A DNA stretch of 64,000 bases from Odontocerum albicorne (GCA_949825065.1 OX463852.1:14918127-14982126); one strand, 5' to 3'. Shown: positions 11,390-22,768, counted from the first letter of the stretch. Notes: generated by a model from the sequence alone, not told the origin. Made by a program: numbers and translations.

Positions 11390-12270
11390 AGAAATCAAAA
11401 TAGTTCGAAAAAAAAAAGTTTTGTAACATATTCGGATTTATTTAAGTGTAGTAAAATTGTGATTATTATGGTATCATAAATTGATGTACTTACTACTCGT
11501 AGAAATAATTATGTGTTTGTATAGATAGTGCAAATGAGTAAATTTTTTTTTACAGTCAAGTGATTCCTATATTTTTTTATTAATTTCCTTTTCCCTGCGA
11601 TATTTGAACCGTAGAGAAAATTGATTAATTGTAACGAAAAACTTGAATGTTTTTAATGGGGAAAAATACTGTATTAAAATCGTTTGGTAGAAATTCTTTA
11701 TCAGGATTAATTTGTCACCAATTCTTATGGAAAATTCGTTAAATTTCAATAGATTTAAATTTGTCAATTGATAAATATCTCAATAAGAAACAAATTATTG
11801 ACAGTGCACGTTTAAAGCAGTCATAAGAACTTCAACACGAAAAATATAAATCACAAAACATCTCCTTTGCGAGAGGGAGGAAGAAATTTTTAACAAAAGA
11901 TATAATATTCATCGAATTATCCAGAAATTAAACATCATCTTCAGCTGGCGGCTTTTGTCGGATTTCTCACAGCTCATTTGTGACATCATTGACAAAAGAT
12001 TTTTTTAGGGTGAAAAATACTCCACAGTGAGGCAGGGGTAAACCACCCCCGGGGCAAAATAAAAGGAGCCCTTTGAAGCGTGTAATTGAGATATGCTTCC
12101 CCGCGACACTTTCTAAATAGTGGTTTAAAGCAGAGATGAACAACTCTATCTGATCGTGATTCGTTTTGGTGATTTTTAGTAAACCTTAAAGAAGAGAAAA
12201 GTGACACAAATGCAAACAGGCATTAGTCCTTCTTCTAAGCATACCTGCATTAAGAATATACCGGTCTCTT
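11390..12270. other. AT-rich stretch without recognised gene
   Basis: Two short minus-strand ORFs (11567-11767, 11986-12207) have no recognisable domain. The patch 12010-12130 is less AT-rich and contains a C/G-run (CCACCCCCGGGGC) of unknown origin. Confidence 0.4.
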
Positions 12271-12519
12271 TTACAGTGCCATGTTATCATCATCCTCCTC
12301 GTATAATTTTCTTTTGCTTGGATTTTACGTGACGAGTCACCTCTCTCTATCGTGCTCTGTCCATGGCCATCTCCGGAGTCAAGTTCAGATTACTCATGTC
12401 TTATGTAAGAACAATAGTTTTACTCAGCTTATTAAATCATATGATTAAATGGGTTTCCCATTTTCTAGATGTGGTGTTATGCAGAATACTTGCATGAACT
12501 ACAAAGACTATCAATGATA

Positions 12520-12660
12520 TGCAACTTCTGTGATCTTGTTACTAAGACCCTTGATTTCCTTCCGTCGGATTCACGTTCGATTTACAATTGCACCAAAAAA
12601 AAAAGAAAAATTCCCGCAGTCTAGCAATTTCTCTTCAATATTGCTGATCCCGTCACTTCA
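12520..12660 (+). repeat. degenerate tRNA-headed SINE relic
   Basis: GTTACTAAGACCC followed by CACGTTCGATTTACA has A- and B-box-like spacing, then an A-run. A segment similar to the SINE-2 3' part (CTTCAATATTGCTGATCCCG) follows. It is too degraded for firm boundaries. Confidence 0.4.
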
Positions 12661-13076
12661 AAGAAATTGAAGAGTAGCAGCATACATGTACGAATTTAAA
12701 AAAAAAGATGTGCAAGAAAACAATACTGTCAAACCTCGAATATGTCACAAGAAGAGTTGTAGAAGTTGACGGTGACTGGAATTTTCGAAATGCGCCGAAC
12801 TAGATGATGGTCTTCAACAATGTGGATATACGAGTATTACTTTAATGACATGACTGACTATTTACTGTGTAGTCAAAACGGCTTGACACTGGAATGAGTG
12901 GAGGCTAATCATCAGCTCAGTTTCAGAACGTCAGAGAAACAAGATGTTCAGCCATAGCAATAAAACAAAGGAAAGAGGAATTCGAACTTGTTATGAATTT
13001 TCCTATACATTTCTTGAAGAAAAGTTTTTTTTTAAATTTCCTTAAACACTGGCTGTGCCTACGTGTAAGTTTAAAC

Positions 13077-13989
13077 CAGGGCTGTGGAGTCGGATGAAAA
13101 TTTACCGACTCCGACTCCGGCTTTATTTTATACTCCGACACCGACTCCGACTCCAACTCTTGACTCTGACTTCAATTTTTATTTTATTTTATAATTTACT
13201 GCGTCTACCTAATGTATTTATATTGACTTATTAATAATGGATACAGGTATAAATTAAAAATTAATTATATTCGTACACAAATGAAACAATTTTATAAAAA
13301 AATATATAAACAATACGCATTAAGCAATATCTTCACACTAAAATAATATTAAAAATATATATTAATATTTAAAAAAAGAATTAAATGAAACTTTTAAAAT
13401 AATTAGAAAAAATAAACACAGGTAGGTATTAAAAAAAATAAGAAAACACTTTAAAATAAAATAAAAAGGTTGCTTCATTTGTTTTCATACGTTAAATAAA
13501 TCTTATTAATATTGTTTATTATTATTTTGATTGAATAGAACACAAGATAAGATTTTTGCAAGTAAATATACTTTATACGAATCTTATTTCCTATTCGTGG
13601 TCTAAATGGAATTAGATCTCAAAATAAGTCAGGATTTATGGAAGCTCTTAACTTGTGTAGGTGGTAAGTGGTAAGGCCGTGACGGTCAGCGCTGAATTTT
13701 GAATAATTTCAGGATATCGCAGTATTGCGGTTTTTATATCTAATTTTGTAAAAACTGTAAACTGAACGTAATCCCCTTTTGGGGTTTATTGCGATTATAA
13801 AAATCTGCATAGTATCAGGCATGAAACGATGAGAGGTTAACTGGTTAATACATACCGTAACGTTATTCATTAAAGAAAATGTTAAAATAATTAAACGGAG
13901 TCGGAGTCGGTCGATTTTTTCCGACTCCGACTCCGCCTAAAATGTTCCGACTCCACGACTCCGGCTCCGACTCCGACTCCACAGCCCTG
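13077..13989. mobile_element. non-autonomous hAT element, 913 bp, complete with TSD
   Basis: The element begins CAGGGCTGTGGAGTCGG and ends in its complement CCACAGCCCTG. Both ends carry runs of GACTCC / GGAGTC, giving subterminal repeats. These termini are characteristic of hAT-superfamily elements. It is flanked by a perfect 8-bp target duplication GTTTAAAC (13069-13076 and 13990-13997), the size hAT transposases make. The interior is AT-rich with no transposase ORF, so movement would need a transposase supplied in trans. The minus-strand 77-aa ORF at 12923-13156 merely crosses the left end. Confidence 0.93.
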
Positions 13990-14038
13990 GTTTAAACACT
14001 TTGGGGCATTGTTTTGTTGGAAATCAAATTTCAAACCT

Positions 14039-14246
<208 letters not shown>

Positions 14247-14299
14247 ATTTTGATTCATTAATAATAATATTTTCAATAAATATAGAAGGAAACTAGTTA

Positions 14300-14740
14300 G
14301 GACAAGTTAATGGTGATTTTTGATACAAGTGACGTTGGCTACTTATTATTGCAAAGTCAAATTAATCATTATTAATTTCAACTTCATATTTTTAAGAGAT
14401 TCGATTTCATAAAAAAAAAGGTTGGATATTATTTGATTGAGACTGGCACGGAGCGTGGATGTAACAAACAAATATATATCAATGTGTGCTTTAGAAAAAT
14501 TTAAGAACTGTTCGGAAAATTGCACGCGATAATTGGGTCGTCTCTAGCAGTCATTTTACAGGATGGTAAAATACAATTCTGCAATGATGGCAAGATATTT
14601 ATAGTCGATTTCAACCATTGGCAATTTTTACAAAATATGATTAAAATTAAGAGTGCGATTAATCGCAGAAATATAAAATTTAATAATAAAAGAGAATACC
14701 AAAACAATTACATGATTGTAATGTGTTAGGTCAAAAACGG
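14300..14740. other. short ORFs of unknown meaning on both strands
   Basis: Overlapping 68-69-codon ORFs occur on opposite strands (14501-14707 minus, 14520-14729 plus). Neither shows a motif I know. Mutual overlap and AT-rich codons suggest chance. Confidence 0.3.
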
Positions 14741-14748
14741 TTTATTCG

Positions 14749-14890
14749 ACTTTATATAACGGAATAACCCTAACGGTTTCAAGGTTTTCACCTTATCATC
14801 AGGGAAGCACCAAGTCTTGTTTATGCTCCTCTGATGATGAGGCGAAAACTTTGAAACCGGTTGGGTTACTCCGTTATATGTGTATAAAGT
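14749..14890. mobile_element. foldback element with about 60-bp inverted arms
   Basis: Left arm 14749-14806 reads ACTTTATATAACGGAATAACC, then GGTTTCAAGGTTTTCACC and TCATCAGG. The right arm 14826-14890 is its inverted counterpart (CTGATGATGAGGCGAAAAC, GAAACCGG, TTACTCCGTTATATG). The loop is about 20 bases. It may be a short MITE or the fold of one. No target duplication could be fixed. Confidence 0.75.
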
Positions 14891-15344
14891 GGAAAAAATA
14901 GTGCTTGACTCAACAAATTACAATGTCTTAAACCTCTAGAGTATTAATGCCTTAACTATAAATAATGTATTAACACGATTCATATAATTTACAGTAAAAA
15001 ATAAGTTAATACTGCATACAACATGACATGGATCAAAAAGATCAGGGACGTAGCAAGGAAACAAACAACATATCAATGGATGCACTTGTTTACATCGCTA
15101 ATTATTTTCCGCCTTTTTACAGATTGAAAATAACCATTACATAATGGTCTTCACAACAATATGAATTAAAATTTTGAATAGAATAGAAATGAAAGGATAA
15201 CACTCTTAACGTGCATTTATAAATAAATGTACACATTGGCATTTAAAAATCTGGGATTATATATTTAAACGATAAAAAAAACGTTCAATTAAAAGTAGTG
15301 TTCTGAAAGAAAATGAGTTTTTTAGGCTAAATTCAAACCCAAAA

Positions 15345-15510
15345 TTGAACTAAATGCTTGTGAACGGTGGTTTTGGATATTTTCAGTTTTCGGCTGTATC
15401 TTGTTTCGTAGTACTCTGGTTAATCTCGATCAGGGCCTTAACTTGGTCGTCATCAGTAATATGGTTTTCCAGAGCGAACACCATCTTCAAGTATCGTATC
15501 GTTTACTGCA
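15345..15510 (-). pseudogene. mariner-type transposase relic, N-terminal DNA-binding part
   Basis: Minus-strand pieces give RSGKPY, then DDDQVKALIEINQSTTKQDT and KTTVHKHLVQFWV in nearby frames. This matches the second helix-turn-helix region of mariner-family transposases (RSGRP linker, D-Q-LKALIE, then a strand-recognition helix before H-H). Stops and shifts make it dead. The overlapping plus-strand ORFs at 15354 and 15401 are antisense shadows. Confidence 0.6.
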
Positions 15511-15519
15511 GCGTCACAC

Positions 15520-17030
15520 TACACAGTACATATATATTTTTTTAGTTTACAACTTTTGTTGCGGTTGTATAATAGCATTTAGCAATAAAAAAACTACTAA
15601 CTAGGATCCATCTTTAAAATTACACAAAAAAAAAAACGCTAAAGTAATATCGGTACAAAAAGCTGAAAAATGCGCAAAATTATTTCTTTTCATTTACATT
15701 CTGAACGCTTGGAAGACATTTATACTCGAACGAAAAATATGAAACTTCTTTTCGGACAAGATATTTAGTCTATGCCTTAATTTTCAAACCATGTATAATA
15801 AAAAAAGGACTCATAAACTTCATTGATTTTTGAGAATTTAAACGTGATGAACCAATTCCTTTCAAGTGTTATTATCATGCTTTTTATCTTGTATTGTCTG
15901 ATCTCACTTTTACACATCTCGCTTAAATTTCTAGAAATTCGTTTAAGATACTGTTCCTGGAAGAGCTTGATTTGTAATTTTCTATCGTGGTTTGAATAAA
16001 AAATAAATATGGAACAAATAGTTCACGATACAAAGATTACTTACCCCTGGTTTTAAGGGTTGAAATGTTTCATTTTTTCCCGTGTGATATTGACAGGTTT
16101 TTAATAACGAATTTTCCCTTTCTTCTAGCATATATTTTTTTCTGAATTTTTACTTTTCTTATAATTCAGGTTAAATCCCAATATCACGAAATTCATGGAA
16201 TCACGAAAAGTATTTCATTATATTGAAATTTCGTAATACTGAATTTGAGAGAAACATATCGAATTAAAACCATGTTTCATTTCACAATAATAAGTTAAAC
16301 AAATATACTCAATATTTTTTTTCAAAAAAATATGTTATTTTTAACTGTGCTGAATTTTTCTTAGCAGCTTTCATAATTGAATTTTCAGTGCCACGTGTTT
16401 TTTTATTACCGTCTAAAACTAGATTCAGTTATGCCTTTTCGATAAGCGGACTACTGTAAGACATTTTTATTACTCGTATAGTTCCCATAGGTATCCAAAG
16501 GTTGGAGAAATGGTATAAAAATTCAACTTGAACCTGTTCTAGCTCGCATTTTAAATTAAATGCTGAGCAATTGATAAATAAAACGAGATTTCTTATTTAC
16601 ACGTCTAAATATATAAGCTATTATATATTCTTTGTGTCATCTGAGCCCGTTAGTTTGAATTCCCTTCGACTGAAATTATTTAATTTACTGAAATGGGATT
16701 TGTCAAACATTTAATTTTGTTAACGTTTGTTCGATTCAATAAAAAATATTTGCTATTTTGAAAATTTTGTTAAATCGGAATTCGTTATAATGAGGTTTGA
16801 CATGTATTTAGACTGTTAAATTATTTGTAGTGAACTAAATTATTTGTAGTGAACTAAATTAAACGTAAAAATGGGTCGCGTTATGTCTCTCGTATATGTT
16901 ATGTAAAGTTTTGAATTCCTTCCTTCCTCTCGTGACTACACATATGTTTTATAATAAGGAATATTGATTTAAACACGAACCAAGCAATGCCATGATCTAC
17001 TAAAATGATGGCACACAATAGCGTATTGGT
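15520..17030. other. AT-rich stretch, only a 19-bp duplication seen
   Basis: No coding block is recognised. A 19-base unit TAAATTATTTGTAGTGAAC is repeated in tandem at about 16815-16852. Confidence 0.4.
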
Positions 17031-17039
17031 ACCAATATT

Positions 17040-17170
17040 ATTGATGACTAACGTTACCTAGTTACGTACTCCCGGGTTCCAAGCTCGAAGGTTAGATTAC
17101 AGTGAAAATATTGTCACCCGGCCATGATATTTAAAATGTTCGAATTGCAAATTTTGATATGTTGAATGAT
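17040..17170 (+). repeat. SINE relic related to SINE-2
   Basis: CTAGTTACGTACTCCCGGGTTCCA and a later GATATTTAAAATGTTCGAATTGC..GATATGTTGAATG resemble the head and 3' end of SINE-2. The middle is missing. Confidence 0.4.
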
Positions 17171-17184
17171 ACTACAAAAGAAAT

Positions 17185-17600
17185 AAAGTACGAATAACAA
17201 TGTAAAAGCTTGAACCGTAGACACGGAACATGAATTAAAGTAGTTGAAGTCAATGCGTAAGAAATGTTTACATAGAGAAGAATATTTAGTGTGTCAATGT
17301 ATGAAATTGAGTTATTGAAGGAGAATATGAGTCAAATAATAACATTTTAAGAAATTTAAAAATAGTACGTTGTGGTGTTTTGGATATGCTCAATGGGTCG
17401 TCGGTGACGAAAAACTGGTTAAATGAATTTACATTGCAAACGTGACTTAAAGTCTTGGTGGAGGATACACGATAAAATATGATTGAATCTAATGCATGAC
17501 ATTTTAACAGAAGGAAATGTTGTGAGATAGAGGAATTGTTTTAAAAGAAGAACGGATTTGAAGGAGGCAAAAGAAGTATGTATTCCTTGATGTGATAGTT
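17185..17600 (+). pseudogene. LINE-A reverse transcriptase C-terminal relic, heavily decayed
   Basis: Short matches in order to better copies can be followed: GTCAATGTATGAAATTG (the VTMYDKI region), TTTTGGATATGCTCAATGG (the WFGHMERM box), then AACAGAAGGAAATGT and GAAGAACGGATTTGAAGGAGG (the KEGNVK..R-VEEA end). No ORF longer than a few dozen codons survives on this strand. Confidence 0.5.
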
Positions 17601-17879
17601 TGTCGCTGTGTTATCTTTGCATGGCAATAATGAGAAAGCATAGTATGTATGCGAAATTCGTAAAAAAATGCATACTCGTGCATGCATTTCATTACACTTG
17701 GATCAAGCATTATGGAGAAATACATGTCTTGCAAGGTTGGCACAGAAAATAGACCTTCAATCAACACATAATGTTACTTCACTTACGAAACACCAGGTTC
17801 GAGTTCACGTAGATTGACTAACGAATTCGTTTTATTTTTAGACTTTATTCCCTTTTCTTATTATTCATTATCTGGATCA

Positions 17880-18345
17880 ATTAGCTACTACGATCTAGTG
17901 TATTTTTTCGTCGTCCTTTACTGTCCATGCAGTGAGACTCTGGTATCAGTTACAAACCAATATAAGACTCGCTCCGTCCTTGGCATGCTTTAAGAAGCGA
18001 CTGAAAAACTCTTAATTTCTAGTCAGTAAAATAACGTGTTTCATTTCCGATTTTTCTTTTTCTTTCCTCTCCACCATCCCTTCCTTTTCTTTTGATAGAT
18101 GATATCTCACTTTATATGAAAAATAACGTTCGAGTGATTGTCCGTCTTTGTGGGGTTCGTGGGCATATGCTCACGTACGTGTTTTATGGATTTCGTGGGG
18201 ATGGAGAGTCATTTGAATGATTTATGCAACCATGTAACTTGCTTCATTTATTTATGTCTGGTTGTTTGGAAGAGATTGCCGCCTGGCAATACGCTCGCCA
18301 ATTGTATTGCCAATAAAAGTGTTAAACAAATAAATAAATAAAAAT
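17880..18345 (+). mobile_element. LINE-C 3' end: last RT residues plus 3' UTR
   Basis: Bases 17920-18010 translate to SVRLWYQLQTNIRLAPSLAC, then FKKRLKN and a stop. This is the usual C-terminal end (RLWN-LP-IR---SL--FKKRLK) of many non-LTR retrotransposon proteins. A 3' UTR follows with TGGGGTTCGTGGGC, CCATGTAACTTGCTTCATTT and TCTGGTTGTTTGGAAGAGAT, GCCTGGCAATA, then AAAAGTGTTAAAC and (AAAT)n. The last 120 bases resemble the tail of SINE-1. A second copy of the 3' UTR is at 54396-54600. The 67-codon ORF 18138-18341 lies in the UTR and is not a gene. Confidence 0.7.
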
Positions 18346-18609
18346 GCCGATTATTTTAGAATTTTGATGTACTTTTTATCGGAACATTGGGTTTGACCTG
18401 TCAGGATTATTGTAATTGCTTAAGAGCAACAGTTTACTCACAGTCAAACAATTCGCACAAAGTCATCATCCTTCCATAAAATGGTCGACATTCATCTTCG
18501 TTTGCCTATCTTCATTGAGTACCTAGTGAATTTATAGTCATGTGAAATTTTCTTTCAACCAACATATTAAAATACATGTAAGTAAAAAAACCCACCGGAA
18601 TACATTCCT

Positions 18610-18690
18610 TTTTTTTTTTTCGTGAAACGGAATCGAACTCAAACATCAGCTAGAAAACAGACTTTCTACTGCTAAGCCAAGAAGATCATT
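18610..18690 (-). repeat. tRNA-like SINE head, minus strand
   Basis: Minus-strand TCTTGGCTTAGCAGTAGAAAG (A-box region) and GAGTTCGATTCCG (B box) are spaced as in a tRNA, followed by a poly-A run. The rest of the element is not preserved. Confidence 0.5.
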
Positions 18691-18799
18691 AATATTTATT
18701 TTTATAAATAATTTAAATTTGATTCCGGAACTCTTAACTCGGAATTTGAAACCACTTTAAATGACGGATTAAAAATATAACAAAATAAATGTACATAAG

Positions 18800-18920
18800 T
18801 TGTGCACAAAGATAGAAAAGTAGTGGCTGTCGCCCTTAGATAATGAATTTCTCCGCATCTGTACATGTTTAGAAAAATATTTTTGATTAGAAAACACCAG
18901 AAAATTTACCGGACGAAAGG
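18800..18920 (-). repeat. fragment of LINE-D 3' UTR
   Basis: The segment AAAAGTAGTGGCTGTCGCCC and the following CATGTTTAGAAAAATATTTT match the same region in 23400-23720, 49600-49720 and 61880-61990, all in this orientation. Only about 120 bases remain. Confidence 0.5.
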
Positions 18921-19079
18921 TTATGTGAACGAACTATCAAATAACGCAATCTTAATGAAACTATAGTTTGCATACAAAAAGGACCTATCCCAATAAAGTA
19001 AACCCAAGATTTGTGGATAATACTAAAAAGAGGATGATGATGATTGAATTTTAAGGACTCCGTCATTTTGTCACCCCAA

Positions 19080-19345
19080 GAGTCTCCCCAAGGACGTCTC
19101 CGTGGTATAGTTGGAAAGAAGCTTGTCTTCGAATTGATGATGTCGGGTTTGGTTACCAAAAATATTTAAAAAATATTATTCTAGTCTGGTAAAAATGTTC
19201 GCATGCGTTAAAAGTATGCGATAGTATTATTGCTAACGTGTGCGAAAATGAACAGCGAGTTTTGTACCTATTTTAGTAGTTTTAAATCCCGACAATGTTT
19301 TATTACACCCATGGTTCTGTAACATGTTGTGAACACCATCTTAAG
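19080..19345 (+). mobile_element. SINE-2 copy with degenerate tRNA head
   Basis: The head reads GTCTCCGTGGTATAGTTGG (A-box region) and GTCGGGTTTGGTTACC (decayed B box). The body TAGTCTGGTAAAAATGTTCG and TTGCTAACGTGTGCG matches the copies at 3955 and 42110. The minus-strand ORF 18887-19159 runs across its head and is not a gene. Confidence 0.55.
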
Positions 19346-19470
19346 GTCGTCTTACGTAAACATATTTCTAAAACATTACCTTCTTCAGTGCTGCCTTAAA
19401 AGTAGAAGAATCTCGTAAGTTGTCGATCGCTTGTATTCTTATAAGCATTTTGATTTATTTTTATAGGTAG

Positions 19471-19508
19471 AAAGAGTCAATAAAGCTTGTAAGCTTTATT
19501 GGTTCTTT
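19471..19508. repeat. short hairpin, 18-bp arms and 2-base loop
   Basis: AAAGAGTCAATAAAGCTT and its inverted counterpart AAGCTTTATTGGTTCTTT are separated by GT, with two mismatches. There is no target duplication. Confidence 0.7.
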
Positions 19509-19509
19509 C

Positions 19510-20060
19510 CGGTTCAGATATCTTATAAGAAAACAGACAAAAATGAGATTTGCCTGATTTATTGAAACTTTGATCTTGAAGCAAAACTTACAAAAGCGTC
19601 TATTAATTTATAATTTAAGAATTTCAATATCTGTAATAAGTACCATCTGTGGGGAACATAGAATACTTATTTATAAATTAAAATCATTCTCAAAGTCAGT
19701 TTATACATGCCTTTGTTATAACTTTAATATTATAATTAATATTCGTCGTTGTCATAAATTATTGTTGTCGGCATCTGGCGTTATAACTGAAAAACTACAA
19801 AACTTACAAACCACGAAACAGATGGCTTATTCAAGTACATATTTTATTTCTTCCCAGTACTTGTAGTATTGATTGACATAATTTGACACATTCATCATTC
19901 AAGTTTCCAGTTATTGCAACTTAAAATAAATTTATTAAAATACAAGACATTAACAAATTTGTTCATTGTTCACAGATATTTGAATTGATAACACTTATTT
20001 TAAACATTTAAAATAATATTAACTTAATATAAAAGCGACAAAAATGTTATTTTTGTATAT
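19510..20060. other. AT-rich stretch with one 98-codon ORF of unknown origin
   Basis: ORF 19570-19866 (plus) has no motif I recognise. Its Ile/Leu/Lys/Ser-rich composition is what random AT-rich DNA gives. I do not call it a gene. Confidence 0.3.
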
Positions 20061-20064
20061 ACAA

Positions 20065-20490
20065 GTAGATAAAAGAAATATGGTTTTAATGTATGGAGCT
20101 ACAAGAAGGATGAATGTGAGATTATTACTATAGTGTGCACTGACAAAAATTACGAGTGTTAATGTGTGAAAGAAGGTGGAACGAAGTCATCAGAAATGTA
20201 CATACATATGCATGAATAAAATGAATATTTTATGTACGATTAGGAAGGAGCGTTAAGATAGTTTATGATAGACATGTGAAGAGAATAAATTACAAAATAA
20301 TGATACAGTGAATATACACGTTAGAAGTGCTCGTTATGTATCAAATACGTAGCTTGATCAAATGGACCAGATATTAAAATAACGTGAGAAATATGAATAA
20401 TAGAAGATTGCATGACGAGATGTTTGAATGTTGAGGAGGCGAAAATTGTGTTTGGATGGAAAAGTTTGGAGATCGGTATGGATGTTTATG
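20065..20490 (+). pseudogene. LINE-A reverse transcriptase C-terminal relic, heavily decayed
   Basis: GTTTTAATGTATGGAGCTAC gives VLMYGA. Weak matches then continue to the WFGHMER region, to TTGATCAAATGGACCAGATA (the QVNDIL region) and to TTTGAATGTTGAGGAGGCG (VEEA). Frames are broken throughout. Confidence 0.5.
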
Positions 20491-20542
20491 TATATAAGTT
20501 CAATTTTAACTTAATGAAATAAGAGATTTTGTAATTTCTTTT

Positions 20543-20625
20543 AAAGATTTTTCCAAAAATAATAATCTAATGAAAAAATAAAATATTATCTCTCATTAGA
20601 TTATTTATTTTAAGGAAATATCTTT
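20543..20625. repeat. AT-rich foldback, about 31-bp arms and 19-base loop
   Basis: Left arm 20543-20573 (AAAGATTTTTCC..AATAATCTAATGA) pairs with right arm 20593-20625 (TCATTAGATTATT..GGAAATATCTTT) with one substitution and two small gaps. It may be a degenerate MITE or a hairpin-forming repeat. Confidence 0.65.
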
Positions 20626-21059
20626 GATATGGTTCGAACCTTAAGAAAAAATGAAATTTTATTTTTACTTTATTATTAATTTCGTGTAATAAAATCGGTC
20701 GTTGAATGTAGCGTTTCTTCTTTCTTCAAGGAACTTTTCCATTTATAGATCGATTGCTAAATTTTTGAAGTTTAATCATTTGAAATTTTGAATTACCTAG
20801 AATGATCATTTTTTTAAATTAGTTTTATTATATTGACTCGTATAATTGTATGACATGAATTTGGTGGCACAAATCATCCTAGCTTGGGTGGATTGCCTAT
20901 CTAAAATAAAATTAAAATAAACCTGTTAGACACGATACAATTTTCTTGTTAAACAATTTCTTTACGGATGTCCATAAAAATGTCTGTTTAAAAACCATTT
21001 ATGTAATATGAAGCTTTCGTAGCATAAAACTTCCTATGTTTTTAATCTACGGAGTAAAC

Positions 21060-21260
21060 TTGCATTACCCCTATGCTATCCCTCTTGATTGAGTATGATT
21101 GCCAGCCATTTTGTGGGTAGAAGATGCGTGTATTGGTTTATAGTGTGCATGCTGTTGCACTATACCAAGTGCAAAACCTTGACAGATCAAACCCAAAATC
21201 CCGACCTCAACGAGATCATTGACTATTGACAGGTGTAATTTGCTGCACCTTAAATTGTTT
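21060..21260 (-). repeat. dispersed repeat family E, copy 1
   Basis: On the minus strand this segment contains TTTGATCTGTCAAGG, AGTGCAACAGC, ACCAATACACG and GGCAATCATACTC followed by GAGGGATAGC. The same words occur in the same order at 29160-29365 (plus), and the last part at 47280-47330 (plus). It is non-coding. Confidence 0.6.
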
Positions 21261-21439
21261 TTTTAAAAGCGATATAACAATTTATGGTACGCTGCACATA
21301 AGCTATAGAAGAAAATCAATTCGAATGCAACATGGTTTAAGAGCAAAACAAGCCCATATATGAATCCGCCACGAATCGAAGCTGGAGCGCCCGCTTGATT
21401 AACGTAAATATTATCGTTAGACTACGGCCGTCGATATTT

Positions 21440-21910
21440 AATAACCATTGAGTAAAGTAACCCTGTTGGATTTATTATCCTGTAGTAATCTCTTCCAATC
21501 ATCCAGAAAGAAAGCTGTTCAAGATGCTGTTAGTTAAAATCAGGCTTGAATTATTTTTGAACCTCTTCAGATCTGGCGTCTATTATAATGGATACATTGT
21601 TCGAATGCACTTTTCAAACAGCTCTGTGGTCTATTTCTGTTCCCAATGATAACAAATGAAGTATAGGATACTGTATTATCGATTTTGAACGTTTTGGGCG
21701 CCATCTATTTAAACTTACACGACATAATGTTGCATTTAGTGTAAATAATTAACTCACAAGCAAGAATATTTTTTAAAACCTTAGCTTTAATTTAGGTCTG
21801 ATGAGGTTAAAAAATGGGTACTAACGAGAATCAAATCAGCTACCATGGTTCGAAAGAACGTCGGAACGTTCGGAAGGCGTCTTACCAGTTAGGTCACGGA
21901 AGTCGTTTAT
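21440..21910 (-). mobile_element. SINE-1 copy split into tail and head parts
   Basis: The tail part (21450-21590) contains the inverted forms of CTGGATGATTGGAAGAGATT and of the CAGG..AATAAATCC segment. The head (21830-21905) reads on the minus strand GACTTCCGTGACCTAACTGG with a decayed B box. About 240 bases of unrelated AT-rich sequence separate them, which may be a later insertion. Confidence 0.5.
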
Positions 21911-22091
21911 AAACTAGGTCAATTTTATTGCTGGTTATGACGTTTATAAATCAAAAGTATCAGATAATAGTCTTATTTAGAAAATTAGTAACCATTCAAG
22001 TGGTCAATACTATATATCGATATTCCAGAAAAAAAAACATATCGTAATAAGATACAATGTGTGTAGTATCATTAAGTGAACAAAAATACCT

Positions 22092-22650
22092 TTAAACATA
22101 GTGTGTATTTTTTGAAAACACATAATACATGTTAAAATTACATACAACGATGCCAAAACACAATCTTAGTTTTATTTTCAAATAAAAATTCAAACCCAGA
22201 TCAAAGTTGATCGGAAGGTTTAATCTGCTGAAGTCTTTAAAAATAATATATTGTTTAAAGTTCAATATATTATCGAAAAAAAGCAACACGATATACCAAC
22301 ACACTTTTTGATAATCTTCTAACTATAAATCCTCAGTGAGTTGGGCTTTGGTCTATTGTTGGAAGTGCTGAGTCTTTGAATCCTATCAGAATAAGAAAAA
22401 TGCTCGTATTTCCATAATTCGGAAGTAATTCAGTTTGTTAGGCTATACTTCGCTGTAGGCCTACCAGGCCAAATATTGAAATCCACAATGATGTAAGTAT
22501 AACTGATTATTTATCTTACGCCTGCAGAACAAGAGTACAGATTAAGCAATCAGTATGGGTATTGCGTGGATATCGATTTGACATTGACTTCTTACACGAG
22601 TAAATTGAAATTGTTTATCTTGTAGGGATGACTTAAAACATTTATACTAT
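22092..22650. other. AT-rich stretch, no gene recognised
   Basis: A 70-codon minus-strand ORF (22092-22304) shows no motif and is Phe/Leu/Asn-rich as expected by chance. Remaining sequence up to the SINE head at 22716 is unassigned. Confidence 0.35.
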
Positions 22651-22715
22651 ATGAGCTGGGGTTTTTGTTTTGTTGTGCTCGTCTTGCTCTGGGTTTGCTT
22701 TTTTGCATTACATTG

Positions 22716-22768
22716 TTTATGACCTCCGTTACCTAGCTGGTAAGATGTATGTCTTCCGATCCGGAGGT
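22716..22768 (+). repeat. SINE-1 head fused to mariner debris
   Basis: GACCTCCGTTACCTAGCTGG and CTTCCGATCCGGAGG are the 5' head of SINE-1, ending abruptly where mariner-type coding sequence begins. Confidence 0.7.

Noticed and set aside
18138..18341. 67-codon ORF as a small gene
   Set aside because: Falls in the 3' UTR of LINE-C, which recurs at 54396-54600 without a conserved frame.
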